64,000 bases of DNA from Rapidithrix thailandica (GCF_039710355.1 NZ_JBDKWZ010000005.1:423042-487041); one strand, 5' to 3'. Positions 43,601-52,860 are shown, counted from the first letter of the stretch. Numbers and translations are program-made. Notes: a model not told the origin generated them from the sequence alone.

Positions 43601-45058
43601 AGGAGTATCGTCTCCCATAGAACCGGTTTCTTCTTTGCTGTTGTCCACCATCGGGCGGATCACATTTTCTACGATTTCATTGGTGAAATTATGATAGCGT
43701 TGTAACTCCACCAGGTTTTCCGGCTCAAAGTCCGATAAATCGTTGTAATTCTGCTCGGCATGTTCCATCAAAAAGGCACTGTTTTCCGCTAGCCATTTGG
43801 AGTACGGATTGGCATTTTTGAGGTAGTCATTGATTTCGTGGTTTTTCAGGATGATCCCGTATTTCAGGTCAATCCCAATCATTTGTCCACTCTTCAGTTT
43901 GCCTTGCTCTTCAATGATATTGTCTTCGATATCCAATACTCCGTATTCACTGCTGATCAGGATACGGTCATCACGGGTGATAATGTATTTGGACGGGCGC
44001 AGGCCGTTACGGTCCAGGATACAAGCCAGGTAGCGCCCATTGGTTAGGTTGAGTGCTGCCGGGCCGTCCCAGGCTTCGAAGTTACAAGAGGTATATTCGT
44101 AAAAAGCACGGAGCTTAGGGTCCATATGCGGAGCATTTTGCCAAGGTGCTGGCACTATACTCCGGGCCGTTTTGAAGAAATCCATCCCGGCAACGGTCAG
44201 GAACTCGAACAGGTTGTCAACACTGGCACTATCACTGCCGGCTTTGGTAAGGATCGGGAAAATCCGTTCTAATTCGGCTTTGGTGAACACCGGGCTATCC
44301 AGGTTTTCTTCCATCACTTGAGTATTGAAGCGGTTGGCCTGGATAGAGTTGATCTCACCGTTATGCGCCAAAGAACGGAATGGCTGAGCCAGGCTCCAGC
44401 GTGGCAATGTATTGGTGGAAAAACGTTGGTGAAAAAGCCCAAAGCTGATTTCAAAATCATCTTCCTGTAAGTCCAGGTAAAAATCTTTGAGCATTGTGGG
44501 CATGACCAAGCCTTTGTAAGAAATCAGGCTGTCAGAAAAAGACGCAATGTAAAAATCTTCATCATCTTCCAGTTCATGTTCAACTTCTTTCCGGGTAAGG
44601 TAAAGCAGTGCTGAAAAACGCTTGGTAGACATCAGTGAGTTGGGAACCACAAAAGCCTGGGTGATTTGGGGCAAGGCATCCAGCGCTTGTTGACCCAATA
44701 CACTGGTGTTTACAGGAACTTTCCGGTAGAATAATACCCTTAAGTCATTCTTTTCACAATATTCTGTAAACGTATTGATCTGTTCTTCAGAAGTGATGAA
44801 AAGCATTGCTACCGCATACTTTTCAGGCAGGTCGTAGCCGTGCATTTCGGCTACTCGAATCATAAATCGGTGGGGTAAAGAAAATAAAAAGCCACTTCCG
44901 TCTCCACTTTTGCCGTCTGCTGCAATCGCTCCCCGGTGAATCATTCGACTTAAGGCTTCAATCGAGTCTAAAGTCATTTGCCGGGAAGGAATATTTTTGA
45001 AATTGGCTATAAGTCCGCAACCGCAGTTGTCTCTGTTAGCAGTCAGTAATTCCTTCAT
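40631..45058 (-). CDS. gltB: Glutamate synthase, large (alpha) subunit
   Basis: A 1475-residue large subunit that makes two glutamates from glutamine and 2-oxoglutarate. The start at 45058 places the catalytic Cys at position 12 (NRDNCGCGLIA), as in precursors of this class II amidotransferase. After the amidotransferase domain (~12-420) and central domain comes the FMN-binding synthase domain (~790-1170; IISGADGGTGAAQLGSIKFA), with the 3Fe-4S cysteines in CKILRVCHLNKCSVG (~1105), and the C-terminal GXGXG helix domain (~1230-1440; LAGNTCLYGATGGKLFVAGT). It pairs with gltD downstream and assimilates ammonia. In-frame ATGs at 45067 and 45097 are less likely starts. Confidence 0.97.
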   Translation of the reverse strand: MKELLTANRDNCGCGLIANFKNIPSRQMTLDSIEALSRMIHRGAIAADGKSGDGSGFLFSLPHRFMIRVAEMHGYDLPEKYAVAMLFITSEEQINTFTEYCEKNDLRVLFYRKVPVNTSVLGQQALDALPQITQAFVVPNSLMSTKRFSALLYLTRKEVEHELEDDEDFYIASFSDSLISYKGLVMPTMLKDFYLDLQEDDFEISFGLFHQRFSTNTLPRWSLAQPFRSLAHNGEINSIQANRFNTQVMEENLDSPVFTKAELERIFPILTKAGSDSASVDNLFEFLTVAGMDFFKTARSIVPAPWQNAPHMDPKLRAFYEYTSCNFEAWDGPAALNLTNGRYLACILDRNGLRPSKYIITRDDRILISSEYGVLDIEDNIIEEQGKLKSGQMIGIDLKYGIILKNHEINDYLKNANPYSKWLAENSAFLMEHAEQNYNDLSDFEPENLVELQRYHNFTNEIVENVIRPMVDNSKEETGSMGDDTPLACFSKVQRNFTDFFRQKFAQVTNPPIDPLREKVVMSTSVTFGPRNNVLKDGAMNAHRLKTMNPVLSKEKYGVLKAFGSVGNPLYDPVYKNKVFYTDFTKNLKEALEDLGNQVLHAVKREDVKIVILDDRILSSEKRLIPMPMAVGYLNNLLLKHRVRSQVSLVVVTGEIYDSHSFAVMLGFGASAVYPYLLFSSVLQLVKRNKEASLVDCRHALNRVTKALNSGLLKILSKMGIATVESYLNSALFDAIGLSKEIVEECFHRAFPMIPGLGYDDIEYRIHKYHKLAYKNRFIKKLYPLEVGSFYKYMDKGEYHDYSPDVSRSIQRFARTGKQEHYSELRDRINGRGLQMIRDFFEFKQGRQSISVEEVEPAENIMKRFASAAMSLGSISPEAHEAIAEAMNTIGGMSNSGEGGEDSRRFGTVLNSKIKQVASGRFGVTPHYLRNAEEIQIKVAQGAKPGEGGQLPGSKVTSLIASLRCTVPGVTLISPPPHHDIYSIEDLAQLIFDLKQVNTEAQISVKLVSTAGVGTIAVGVAKAYADKIIISGADGGTGAAQLGSIKFAGNPWELGLIEAHNALKVNNLRDAVEVQTDGGLKTGLDVVKAAILGAESYGFGTSLLNTVGCKILRVCHLNKCSVGIATQDKTLRSYYTGTVRGIINYLTSIAEEVREILAKLGYQKLDDIIGQTHLLQVVNDEFAKKFDFESILYQAPGIETRKKKRNEPFDNNQFEQDVQKEVIDTIKSPKFPIVVNRKIRNINRSFGARISGVIADYYGDKGLPKETITINLKGYAGQSLGTFLSKGMLIRLAGTANDYVGKGMRGGHIIITPEKVGRPHSLAGNTCLYGATGGKLFVAGTVGERFAVRNSGALAVVEGTGDHPCEYMTGGTVVILGETGINFGAGMTGGVAFVYDKTNTFIDKMNQELIKAERIDTDEADEGRYYLKKILRSYSYRTNSPIAKFILDNFREESRYFYMVTSKDMKAPLNPMEGN

Positions 45059-45686
45059 GTTTGTCATTAACCTAAACCAATAATAGTTAGAATACACTGG
45101 ATGAGCGTGTGTATTTGCTTAAGCGGTTGTTGATGTGTGGGTGTTTATCGGTGGTTTAAGGTGCTTCGATGTTGTGCCGATGGTACGCCTATTTTCTAGA
45201 CTGAACTTTTTAGTTTTCGCTTTTCTTGAACACCACGCTCTGTATTAGAATCTCAAAAGTATTAATAATTTTTGTCTTTTTTAAAAAATAACCCAAAAAA
45301 AATTACAAGGATTCTTTGTTATCGAAGAGTTTTTTGAAAACTTTTTAATTGTAAATTTTCCCGGGTTTAAGATTTTTTTTGCGATTTAAGTATCCTACAG
45401 TGGATTTGTATAAGATATTTTGCATTTGTTTAAGCGAATGTAAGTGGGTTTTTCTTACCTGGATATGTTGGTAGGCAAATGTAGCTGAGAAAAGGCCATT
45501 CCTTTGGAAAGTAGCTCCAAGCAGGTAGTTGATAAGGAAAAATGAGAGAAAGAGAATGGAGCAAACTAAAAAACAAAGAAATAGACAGAGCCGAGAAAAG
45601 TAGTGATAAAGCGATGGTGCAGAGATGTTGACCAAACCAGGTTTATCGCTACTTTTACTGTTTAGACAGAAAGCGATTTGATGTAT
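45059..45686. other. Gene-free stretch upstream of gltB
   Basis: No gene is supported. On the minus strand TACTTTTG (45254-45261) fits a -7 element, but the -33 position is poor; if used it would give a leader of nearly 190 bases for gltB. An imperfect stem (45647-45679, ATCGCT against AGCGAT plus inner pairs) follows the stop of the upstream minus-strand gene and may be its terminator. A 96-codon Phe/Leu-rich frame on the minus strand looks random. Confidence 0.4.
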
Positions 45687-46706
45687 TTAACCTTTTTCAC
45701 CCATGATACGGTTGAAAAAAGCCAAGAGGTATTCACCGTCCGGCCTGAATTTGTATTCTTTTTGTTCAAACCGGAGTTCGTTTTCTTTGTCTATCAAATG
45801 ATAAACAAACACAAAATGCCCGTCTTCGCTGCCTTGCCAACCGTTAAATTTTCCGAATCGTAAATCATTGATATAATATCCCTCAGGAGCTTCTTGCACG
45901 GTATAATACCCTTTGGTAACTTCCAAAAGCCGTTGCACTTTGGGATTGCCCAGGTAAGGTTGAAGCAGTTGGTGGTTTTTAGGCGAAAAGGTAAACTTCA
46001 CTTGGTCATTGGCATCCAACAGAGAATAGAAGCCTGTGTAATAGCCTTCTTGAGTTTCTACGGTAATGGCCCAAAGTAAGGCATTCAAGGGAGTGGGTTT
46101 GGAAATATAATCGGAATAGGCAATGCCTTGTTCGCTCAGGTTTTTCTCAAATACTCGGTTGGCCATCTGTTTGCTCACGACTGCAAAAAGAAGGTATCCG
46201 CTACTCAGTGCAATTCCCGTCCAGTTTAAAAAGCTTCTTTTGGGATGGCTGCGCTTGAAAAATAGTACGGAAATGACCAAAATTAAAAAAGGAAGGGTAT
46301 AGAAGGGGTCTACTACAAAGACCGTGTAAAAGGCAATGCCTTCCCGGCTAAAGGGATAAAACAATTGTGTGCCCCAGGTGGTAAAACAGTCTAATAGAGA
46401 GTGGGTGACAAACCCCCAAAAAAACAACCAGCTCCAATCGCGAAAGGTAGCTTGGCTTTTGGGGTATATCTTATGCAGTAACCAGCCAAAAAGCGGAGCA
46501 GCGAAAATGGCAAACAAAAAAGAATGGGTAATGGAACGGTGGAAGCTGAGTTGGCCTACTACATCCAAGAAATTATTGGCTATCACATCCAAATCGGGGA
46601 TGGTACCGGCTATTGCTCCCCATAACAAAGCTTTATTGCCTATTTTCCGGCCGCAAACGGCTTCGCCTACCGAAGCTCCCAAGACAATTTGTGTTAAAGA
46701 ATCCAT
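45687..46706 (-). CDS. YdjM/DUF457-like membrane-bound metal-dependent hydrolase
   Basis: A 339-residue inner-membrane protein of the YdjM (LexA-binding, inner membrane-associated hydrolase) family. The N-terminus has the family pattern: MDSLTQIVLGASVGEAVCG, WGAIAGTIPDLDVI, LSFHRSITHSFLFAIF and WGFVTHSLLDCFTTWGTQLF, with conserved His and Asp likely to bind a metal in the membrane. About four to five membrane segments lie in residues 1-190; the C-terminal ~150 residues are soluble and end with a beta-rich part (LRFGKFNGWQGSEDGHFVFV). The physiological substrate of this family is not established. It stands alone. Confidence 0.88.
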   Translation of the reverse strand: MDSLTQIVLGASVGEAVCGRKIGNKALLWGAIAGTIPDLDVIANNFLDVVGQLSFHRSITHSFLFAIFAAPLFGWLLHKIYPKSQATFRDWSWLFFWGFVTHSLLDCFTTWGTQLFYPFSREGIAFYTVFVVDPFYTLPFLILVISVLFFKRSHPKRSFLNWTGIALSSGYLLFAVVSKQMANRVFEKNLSEQGIAYSDYISKPTPLNALLWAITVETQEGYYTGFYSLLDANDQVKFTFSPKNHQLLQPYLGNPKVQRLLEVTKGYYTVQEAPEGYYINDLRFGKFNGWQGSEDGHFVFVYHLIDKENELRFEQKEYKFRPDGEYLLAFFNRIMGEKG

Positions 46707-47124
46707 TTTTGTGTGAACAGTGAATTAGTGATTGAATACAAATGGCAAAGATACTAAGCTTGCTTTTTAGGATACTTATTCTGTCAGCCTTTCCTTACAA
46801 ATAGAACTTCAGGTTGCGATTCCGGAACGAGGGATGGACTTCCTGTCGACAAAGTTGATAAATTCACAAAAGCTTCATGTTTCTCATTCATTGGTTTGTT
46901 GTACGGCATATTTGACATTTTAGCTGAACAAATGACCCGTTACAGTGTTTTTTTGCGTCTATTCTCCTGTTTGTCAATTCAGATAAAGGGAATAATTTCT
47001 TATTATTGGGGGAAGGAAAACATGAACAAGTCAGTGAAATGTGGATTAATCAAACCTCTTGTCTCATCACTCTCAGAGGTTTGCCCCTTTTTATGCCTTC
47101 AAAGAAAACGATAAAGTTCAACTT
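46707..47124. other. Divergent gap between membrane hydrolase and nucleotidyltransferase
   Basis: No gene or clear structure. On the minus strand TATCTTTG (46746-46753) fits a -7 element for the hydrolase gene but lacks a -33 TTG at the expected spacing. The + strand before the nucleotidyltransferase shows no consensus promoter that I can find. Confidence 0.35.
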
Positions 47125-48129
47125 ATGAAAGTAATTATTCCTGTAGCCGGAGTAGGCACTAAACTCAGACCGCATACATATACACAGCCCAAAGCCATGG
47201 TGCCCGTGGCCGGCAAACCGATTATCTCGCATATTGTAGATTTTTTGATGCAGGGTGGACTGCGGGACTTTGTGTTTATCATAGGGTATATGGGGGACAG
47301 GATCAAAAAATTTATGCTTTCTAATTATAAAGATGCGGGAATCAAAATGCATTTTGTGGTGCAAGATCCTCGAAAAGGCTCGGCACATGCGATACACGTA
47401 GCAGAAAAATTCTTTAAAGAGGAGGAGGAAATCTTAATTTCACTGGGGGATAAAATTCACCATTTTGACCTGAAGAGTTTTTTGCAATTGGACTATACGG
47501 CCGTAGGGGTGAAGAAGGTGGAGAACCCCCGTTTGTTTGGCATTATAGAAATGGGCAAAGACCAGTTTGCCAAAAAATTTACTGAAAAGCCCTTGATCCC
47601 AAAATCTAACCTGGGTTTGGTGGGGATTTATAAGATAAAGAATGTACCGAGGTTTATTGAGGCCATCAACTATTTGATCAAGCATCAGGTAAAAACCCTG
47701 GACGAGTTTCACCTGACCGATGCCTTGATGCATATGGTGAATTTGGGAGAGAGGATTTGTACCATGGAAGTGGATGGTTGGTACGACTGTGGTAAAAAAG
47801 AAACCCTGTTGGAGGCCAATGCGATTTTGCTCAACCGGCCGGGCTTTCGCACCTCGGATTACAACGGCTGCCCCTATACAATTATCATTCAACCGGTACG
47901 GATCGGTAAAAACTGTGATATACAAAATTCTATCATCGGGCCGAATGTGGTAGTGGGAGACGATACACACGTACATAGTTGTACCATCCGGAATTCTATT
48001 ATCGGTTCTTTTAGTGAATTGGATAATCTTATTTTAGACAATTCTTTGATCGGGAATGACAGTTCTCTGAAAGGAGCCAGCAAAAGCTTGAATGTGGGAG
48101 ACAATACACAGATTAACTTAGGGGGTTGA
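47125..48129 (+). CDS. Sugar-phosphate nucleotidyltransferase with hexapeptide C-terminus
   Basis: A 334-residue enzyme that joins a nucleotide to a sugar-1-phosphate, close in form to mannose-1-phosphate guanylyltransferases and glucose-1-phosphate thymidylyltransferases. The ATG at 47125 places the nucleotide-binding start at the N-terminus (MKVIIPVAGVGTKLRPHTYT, then QPKAMVPVAGKPI). The substrate part has ILISLGDKI (the usual GD motif) and YDCGKKETLLEAN. The C-terminus (~245-325) forms hexapeptide turns (IGKNCDIQNSIIGPNVVVGD). It stands alone on the + strand and probably serves cell-surface polysaccharide synthesis. The exact sugar is not clear. Confidence 0.9.
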   Translation: MKVIIPVAGVGTKLRPHTYTQPKAMVPVAGKPIISHIVDFLMQGGLRDFVFIIGYMGDRIKKFMLSNYKDAGIKMHFVVQDPRKGSAHAIHVAEKFFKEEEEILISLGDKIHHFDLKSFLQLDYTAVGVKKVENPRLFGIIEMGKDQFAKKFTEKPLIPKSNLGLVGIYKIKNVPRFIEAINYLIKHQVKTLDEFHLTDALMHMVNLGERICTMEVDGWYDCGKKETLLEANAILLNRPGFRTSDYNGCPYTIIIQPVRIGKNCDIQNSIIGPNVVVGDDTHVHSCTIRNSIIGSFSELDNLILDNSLIGNDSSLKGASKSLNVGDNTQINLGG

Positions 48130-48155
48130 GCAGAGGGGGATGCTTGAAGCCACTG

Positions 48156-49673
48156 TCATTCATTTGTTAACAACTTTTTCCGGTTTTCTATTAAGACCTT
48201 CCGGGAAGGCCGCCTGTCAAAATGTTGTACTTGTGCAGTGGAGCGTTTGCCTCCGTTGGAAGGAGGGACTGTCCCTTGAATAAAAGCCAATACTTGGGCA
48301 AAACAATCTTCCTCAGGGTGGCCGAAGTCCCGGGTGACATCATCCCGGGCAGGAATACTGGGCAGAAACCCATTGAAATAATCGCCTTCTTTATTGGCAT
48401 TGAGTAATTGAAAATTTGCCAGGTACATTGTATATGCCCCGATATGAATTCCGAAAAAGCCCACGGGTTTTCCATACGATTGACTGCCAACCAATACCAC
48501 AGGCATATAAGGCTTCAATACATTGATCAGCATTTCGCTGGCAGAGGCTGTTTCTGTTGAAGTGATAAAGAAGATGCGTTGAAGGTGTGTCAGGGGCCCT
48601 GCTTTTTTAAAAACATAGGTATTTCCCTCCAAAGAATAATCCACATCGGCATAGGTAGCATTGCGGCCCTGGTAGGGGATGGTGTTTCCCGAAGCATCGT
48701 ATAGAAGTTGATGGGATAGAAGGGAGGCTTTACCCGCCTGGAGTTGAGAGTTGTAGTGCTCTTGATACATCACCGCTCCGTCAAAGGAGGCGGGTATGAT
48801 CAGGTTGGCAAGATGTTCGGCCGTTGCTACATAGCCTCCCTCGTTATAGCGAAGATCAATGACCAGGTCTGTGATTCCGGCTGTGGCAAAGCGGGAAAAT
48901 ACCTCGTTGAGTTCAGCTTGAGAATGGTTCATTGTTGTGAAAGCGTTATATACAAAGTAGCCTACGGTATGCTGCTTTTCCCTAAGTACTTTTTCGTGGA
49001 TGACCGGGCTGCCGGTAAATTGTCTTGCAGATAAAGTTTGCTCCCGAATCTTTTCCTGGGAGTCTTGATACATCAAGGTGATTTGAGGCGCTTGTAGTAC
49101 TTGCCGAATACGGGTATGAGTTGAAATCAGCCCGGATGCTTCCGTACCGTTGATTTGTAACAATTTGAATCCCCGGTGTAGTCCGGCTTGAGCTGCCGGA
49201 GAACCTGGCAATACGTATTTGATCCGCAGTTCGTCTTCCAGTGCCGTAATCGCCAAGCCGAAACCGCTATTCTGTCCACTCAAACTTGTACTTCCCAAGG
49301 AGCCCGAAAGTGTATTTTTTTTTACAATAAAAGAATATTTTGGGGAAGAAGGCCGGGCAGAATGATACTCATAAGGCATTTGAGTGACCGGGTTGATTTT
49401 GTACTGGCTAAGGGTATGGAGTTCCTGTTGCAGATTGGCGATTTCATCGGGTTGGTATTGGTATTGCCTTGGGTCAAAGGTTTGATAATCCGGTAAGGCA
49501 TCATTCCAGAGGTATGTTTCTTGGGCATATAAATAGACCGAGTCCAAGAGAAGTTGCAGCCGGGTGCCTTGCCGGGGGGTGGGTTCCTCTTCTGTGGGAT
49601 TACAGGCCGGCAATAAGCCTATAAGTGTGAGATAGAAGAAAAGTGTTTGCCGGATTTTGGTGGGATTTTTCAT
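48156..49673 (-). CDS. S41 family protease lipoprotein with PDZ domain
   Basis: A 505-residue C-terminal-processing-type serine protease. The ATG at 49673 gives a lipoprotein signal (FFYLTLIGLLPAC); an upstream in-frame ATG at 49715 would overlap the preceding gene. A PDZ domain spans ~130-225 (GFGLAITALEDELRIKYVLP, then GSPAAQAGLHRGFKLLQING). The S41 core follows: VGYFVYNAFT, LVIDLRYNEGG, the nucleophile Ser in TSTETASASEMLINVLKP and the Lys general base in SQSYGKPVGFFG. It is the last gene of the twelve-gene minus-strand locus, and its start follows the barrel gene's stop by 11 bases. In a haem-type locus it might process surface proteins or host haem carriers (inference). Confidence 0.9.
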   Translation of the reverse strand: MKNPTKIRQTLFFYLTLIGLLPACNPTEEEPTPRQGTRLQLLLDSVYLYAQETYLWNDALPDYQTFDPRQYQYQPDEIANLQQELHTLSQYKINPVTQMPYEYHSARPSSPKYSFIVKKNTLSGSLGSTSLSGQNSGFGLAITALEDELRIKYVLPGSPAAQAGLHRGFKLLQINGTEASGLISTHTRIRQVLQAPQITLMYQDSQEKIREQTLSARQFTGSPVIHEKVLREKQHTVGYFVYNAFTTMNHSQAELNEVFSRFATAGITDLVIDLRYNEGGYVATAEHLANLIIPASFDGAVMYQEHYNSQLQAGKASLLSHQLLYDASGNTIPYQGRNATYADVDYSLEGNTYVFKKAGPLTHLQRIFFITSTETASASEMLINVLKPYMPVVLVGSQSYGKPVGFFGIHIGAYTMYLANFQLLNANKEGDYFNGFLPSIPARDDVTRDFGHPEEDCFAQVLAFIQGTVPPSNGGKRSTAQVQHFDRRPSRKVLIENRKKLLTNE

Positions 49674-49684
49674 TTGGACGGGTA

Positions 49685-51241
49685 TTAAAAATAAATTCTC
49701 AAACGGGTATACCATTGTAAAAAATCATCCCCTTTCCGGATGCTAGCTAAGTGTTGGCTATTGATGCGGGTAGCTTGCCGGTATATTGACTGTATTTCCC
49801 ATTGTAATATGTTTTTTTGTTGGACCGGGGTTTCAAATCCTAAACATATGGAAGCATCCGGGCCATCAGCCGTAAGGTAACTCATAACCGGATAGGCAAT
49901 CCATTCGGTGTATAAGTTTTCATGGGCCGAATAAGGGTTATGCATAAGGTGCAGATTTTTCCGGTACCCTCCTTTGAAGGTAGCGCTGAGTTTGTGATCC
50001 TGTACCGGTTGTACAAAAGCAATATCCGTTTCCATGGTCAAAGTAGAAAATTGCAGTTTATAGCCATAGTTTTTGTCCGTGTTCCGGGTGGCATCGTAGG
50101 CCAGGTGAAGTCCGACTTTGGTTATCCACGCCTCAGGAAAATAAAGTTCACTACTCAATCGGGCTTTGTTTAGGCGAGTAAGGTAATTTTCCAAAAAGGT
50201 CTGAATATTTTCATTCCAGGTTTCGCCATTTCCCTGTAGCCTCTCAAGCTTCAAATGCGAAGAAAGATAGGCTTTGGGAAAATAACGGATAGAAGCGAGG
50301 GACAGAGCATGCCGGGTATAGTGATATCGGGAAATGGTATTTTCCACTTCTACTGCGTTGATATTCCGGTTTTCCCAACTCTCCCTTCCAAAGTCCAACT
50401 GATAGTGAAGGGACCAGTACTTGCGTTCGGTGTCTTTGACCCATTGTACCGATATACCGGGCTGGGTTTCCCGGATGGTAATGCCGGAATTGATGTTTTT
50501 AAGATAAGAACCCATGCCCGTGTTAATGTAAATATTATAGGTAAGGTCTTGGGTGGAATGCTGGTATTTGTTGTGTAGCGAAGGTTCGGTTTTCTTTCTG
50601 AAGATTTTGAATCCAATGCTGAACATTTGCTCCGGTTTGATCAGGTAAGTCGCTGAAAGTACCGCACTCATAGTCAAGGCTGTTTGAGCATTCCGGGTAT
50701 CCACTTTTCTATAGGACAAGTCACTGTTATACCGTAATTTGAAGCCCAATGATAATTTGCGTCCCGGTAATTGATTGCTGGCCGATACCTTGAAATGATA
50801 CTTTTGAATATTCCAACTACCCGCTTTCTTTATTAAGAAGTAGTAGGGGGATCCGTTATCGGGCAGGGTGTACGACAGGTTGTGCATTACACTATCTGCT
50901 TTTTTATTCCCATAGTCAAATTTTCCATAAAAGGTCCATTGCGTCTTTTCCAGGCGATACAAGGATTCCGTAGAAAGCGTTAAGCCTGTTGTTTGTCTGT
51001 ATTTTTGAGGGTGGCGAAAAGCCCCTTTGCCCTGGGTGTACTGCCCTTCGATAAAGGCCCATGAACTATGTTTCCAAAGTGAGAGCATAGAAGGCATTTC
51101 CGCATAGGCTTGTTGGTAGTGGGTATGCAAAAAGTTGCGCTCTATACTGTTGGTCCCTGCCAGCCCGCGGGAAGTTTGAGAAAAGACTTGATTCCCAGCT
51201 AAGAACCAAAACCACAATAGGATTAAGATGCGTATTCTCAT
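49685..51241 (-). CDS. DUF6850-type outer-membrane beta-barrel protein
   Basis: A 518-residue exported protein (signal peptide MRIRILILLWFWFLAGNQVFSQ). The rest alternates polar and hydrophobic residues in strand-length blocks rich in Tyr, Trp and Lys (YYFLIKKAGSWNIQKYHFKV, SLHYQLDFGRESWENRN, LQWEIQSIYRQATRINSQHL) and ends in WYTRLRIYF with a C-terminal aromatic, typical of an outer-membrane barrel. From memory it resembles the DUF6850 barrels often found beside DUF4876 lipoproteins in Bacteroidota. There is no plug domain, so it is not a TonB receptor. It lies between the DUF4876-type lipoprotein and the S41 protease in the same unit. Confidence 0.75.
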   Translation of the reverse strand: MRIRILILLWFWFLAGNQVFSQTSRGLAGTNSIERNFLHTHYQQAYAEMPSMLSLWKHSSWAFIEGQYTQGKGAFRHPQKYRQTTGLTLSTESLYRLEKTQWTFYGKFDYGNKKADSVMHNLSYTLPDNGSPYYFLIKKAGSWNIQKYHFKVSASNQLPGRKLSLGFKLRYNSDLSYRKVDTRNAQTALTMSAVLSATYLIKPEQMFSIGFKIFRKKTEPSLHNKYQHSTQDLTYNIYINTGMGSYLKNINSGITIRETQPGISVQWVKDTERKYWSLHYQLDFGRESWENRNINAVEVENTISRYHYTRHALSLASIRYFPKAYLSSHLKLERLQGNGETWNENIQTFLENYLTRLNKARLSSELYFPEAWITKVGLHLAYDATRNTDKNYGYKLQFSTLTMETDIAFVQPVQDHKLSATFKGGYRKNLHLMHNPYSAHENLYTEWIAYPVMSYLTADGPDASICLGFETPVQQKNILQWEIQSIYRQATRINSQHLASIRKGDDFLQWYTRLRIYF

Positions 51242-51262
51242 AGATAAATGGTTTAAACAGAG

Positions 51263-51295
51263 AAATTTCTCCCTGCCTGTTGGAGGGAGAAATTT
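51263..51295 (-). other. Strong intercistronic hairpin
   Basis: A perfect 12-bp stem (AAATTTCTCCCT and AGGGAGAAATTT, 9-base loop) lies 22 bases upstream of the barrel gene's start codon, so within the leader of that gene if the locus is one transcript. No T-run follows. It could terminate partially, protect an mRNA end or lower translation of the last two genes. Confidence 0.65.
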
Positions 51296-51437
51296 GACCG
51301 GATGATCTGATGAAGGTTGAGAATTGTCTCAGGCTTTATGCCGGGAGTTTTTGTAAACCGAATTCGGCTTTTGCCTCCAAACAAGTGCTATAAATGGCTA
51401 GCCTAATGGGGCATAACCTTATATCCCCCAAGTTGCA

Positions 51438-52715
51438 TTAATAAGCAAGTTGGTTATACCCAAATTTGTCCGGCAGGCCAATGGCTTCAAAATCCTCTCC
51501 TGAATTATTCGTGTCCATTAATACTACCCGGCCAAAGCGCTGAGAGGCGGTTTCATCTACCTTTCGTCTCATACTAATACTGCTGTAAAAAGCACCTCCA
51601 TCCGTTTTCAGGAAGTTAAAGCCGGTATCGATGTTTTCAGGTACTCTTTTGTATTGGGCAGCCTGAGAGTTTTCCAAAAAGTCCACTCCGTCCAATACAT
51701 CGGCCACCGGGATTTTCAATAGAGGTTCTTCTTTGTTCAAACCATCGTCTTTGATATAGGTGACAATATCATTTTCGGTAAAATTCTTTTCTTTGCGAAA
51801 AATCACTACCCCTGCTCCGTAGGAGTTAAACAAGTAGATGCTACTAGAACTGGAAATATAAATATTCTGCATATTAGGCACATCCGGATTGTCAAAGTCA
51901 AAAAAGGCATTTCCCGTTCTTCCCTGGCTTTCCAACCAGTCTACCGAATAGCGCTCCAAGGTAGCGTCCGTATTGTCTACAGCAAATTCCGCTTTCGGAT
52001 TACCTTCCTTAAAGTTTTTCGCATTCAGGGCAATCACAATGCTTTTGCCAGGTAATACAGGATAATCGTCTCCATCTCCGGGTACCTGGTCTACAAAGTC
52101 AGCATACACATATTCACGAATATCCATTACATTGGTAAGAGGGTACTGGTGGTTAGAGGCGCCCGTTTCGCCATACAAATTGGCAATGTACAAGCCATCG
52201 GCATACAATACTTCGGACGAATTGTTAAAAAGTTCTATAAATTGATCTTTAAAGAGAGAAACATAACCATCGTTAGCTCCTCCGTAATACAGCTCTTTGA
52301 TTAACAGGCCGCTAGAGGGCATTACCGCATTCACTACCAGCGCTACCTGAGTGCGTTCCTGGCTCAATACCTGCACATCGCTCTTAGCACTGCTTAAGGT
52401 AAAGCCCTCTTCTTCCCTGGCTTCCGATACTGTTACGGTATACGTACCGGCCGGAATATTAAGAAACATCACTTTGCCCAAATCATCGGTCGAATGACTT
52501 TGTTCACTGTTATCTATTGTGTTTACAATTTTGACGGTGACGTTTTCCAGGCTGATATTACTCAGTCCTTCCTTTAGTGTAAGTTGAATTTCCATAGAAC
52601 CTAGAAAGTTGTCCTCTTCCGAATCGTTCTTACAAGCTGTAATTAGGCTTAACAGGAGCATTACCCCCAGTGTTTTTTTTAAAATCAACTTTGCTTTTAC
52701 AAATAGATGTTTCAT
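51438..52715 (-). CDS. DUF4876-type surface lipoprotein
   Basis: A 425-residue lipoprotein (lipobox LSLITAC, Cys28). After the signal comes a carboxypeptidase-regulatory/Cna-B-like sandwich (~38-125: MEIQLTLKEGLSNISLENVT, GKVMFLNIPAGTYTVTV). The larger C-terminal part (LLIKELYYGGANDG, then QFIELFNNSSEVLYADGLYI) has a lamin-tail-like fold and matches my memory of the DUF4876 family; IPVADVLDGVDFLENSQA and SMRRKVDETASQRFGRVVLM are further landmarks. Its molecular function is unknown. It follows the TonB receptor gene by 145 bp and probably works with it at the surface. Confidence 0.82.
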   Translation of the reverse strand: MKHLFVKAKLILKKTLGVMLLLSLITACKNDSEEDNFLGSMEIQLTLKEGLSNISLENVTVKIVNTIDNSEQSHSTDDLGKVMFLNIPAGTYTVTVSEAREEEGFTLSSAKSDVQVLSQERTQVALVVNAVMPSSGLLIKELYYGGANDGYVSLFKDQFIELFNNSSEVLYADGLYIANLYGETGASNHQYPLTNVMDIREYVYADFVDQVPGDGDDYPVLPGKSIVIALNAKNFKEGNPKAEFAVDNTDATLERYSVDWLESQGRTGNAFFDFDNPDVPNMQNIYISSSSSIYLFNSYGAGVVIFRKEKNFTENDIVTYIKDDGLNKEEPLLKIPVADVLDGVDFLENSQAAQYKRVPENIDTGFNFLKTDGGAFYSSISMRRKVDETASQRFGRVVLMDTNNSGEDFEAIGLPDKFGYNQLAY

Positions 52716-52860
52716 AGTTAAGATAATAAAGACTACAATTAGAGTTTGATTGAAATAGTTGATAAAACAGCCAGCAACAAAAGTTCTTCTACCCTTTTGT
52801 CTAAGCTGTTTCAGGTGCTTATATGCAAATCCGAACCGCCCTTAAGCCATCTTTTAAAAA

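Noticed and set aside
45345..45635. 96-codon minus-strand frame upstream of gltB
   Set aside because: Phe/Leu-rich low-complexity start, no family resemblance, and it lies in an A/T-rich gap; judged random.
47440..47976. 178-codon minus-strand frame
   Set aside because: Antisense to the nucleotidyltransferase, which shows all family motifs on the other strand.
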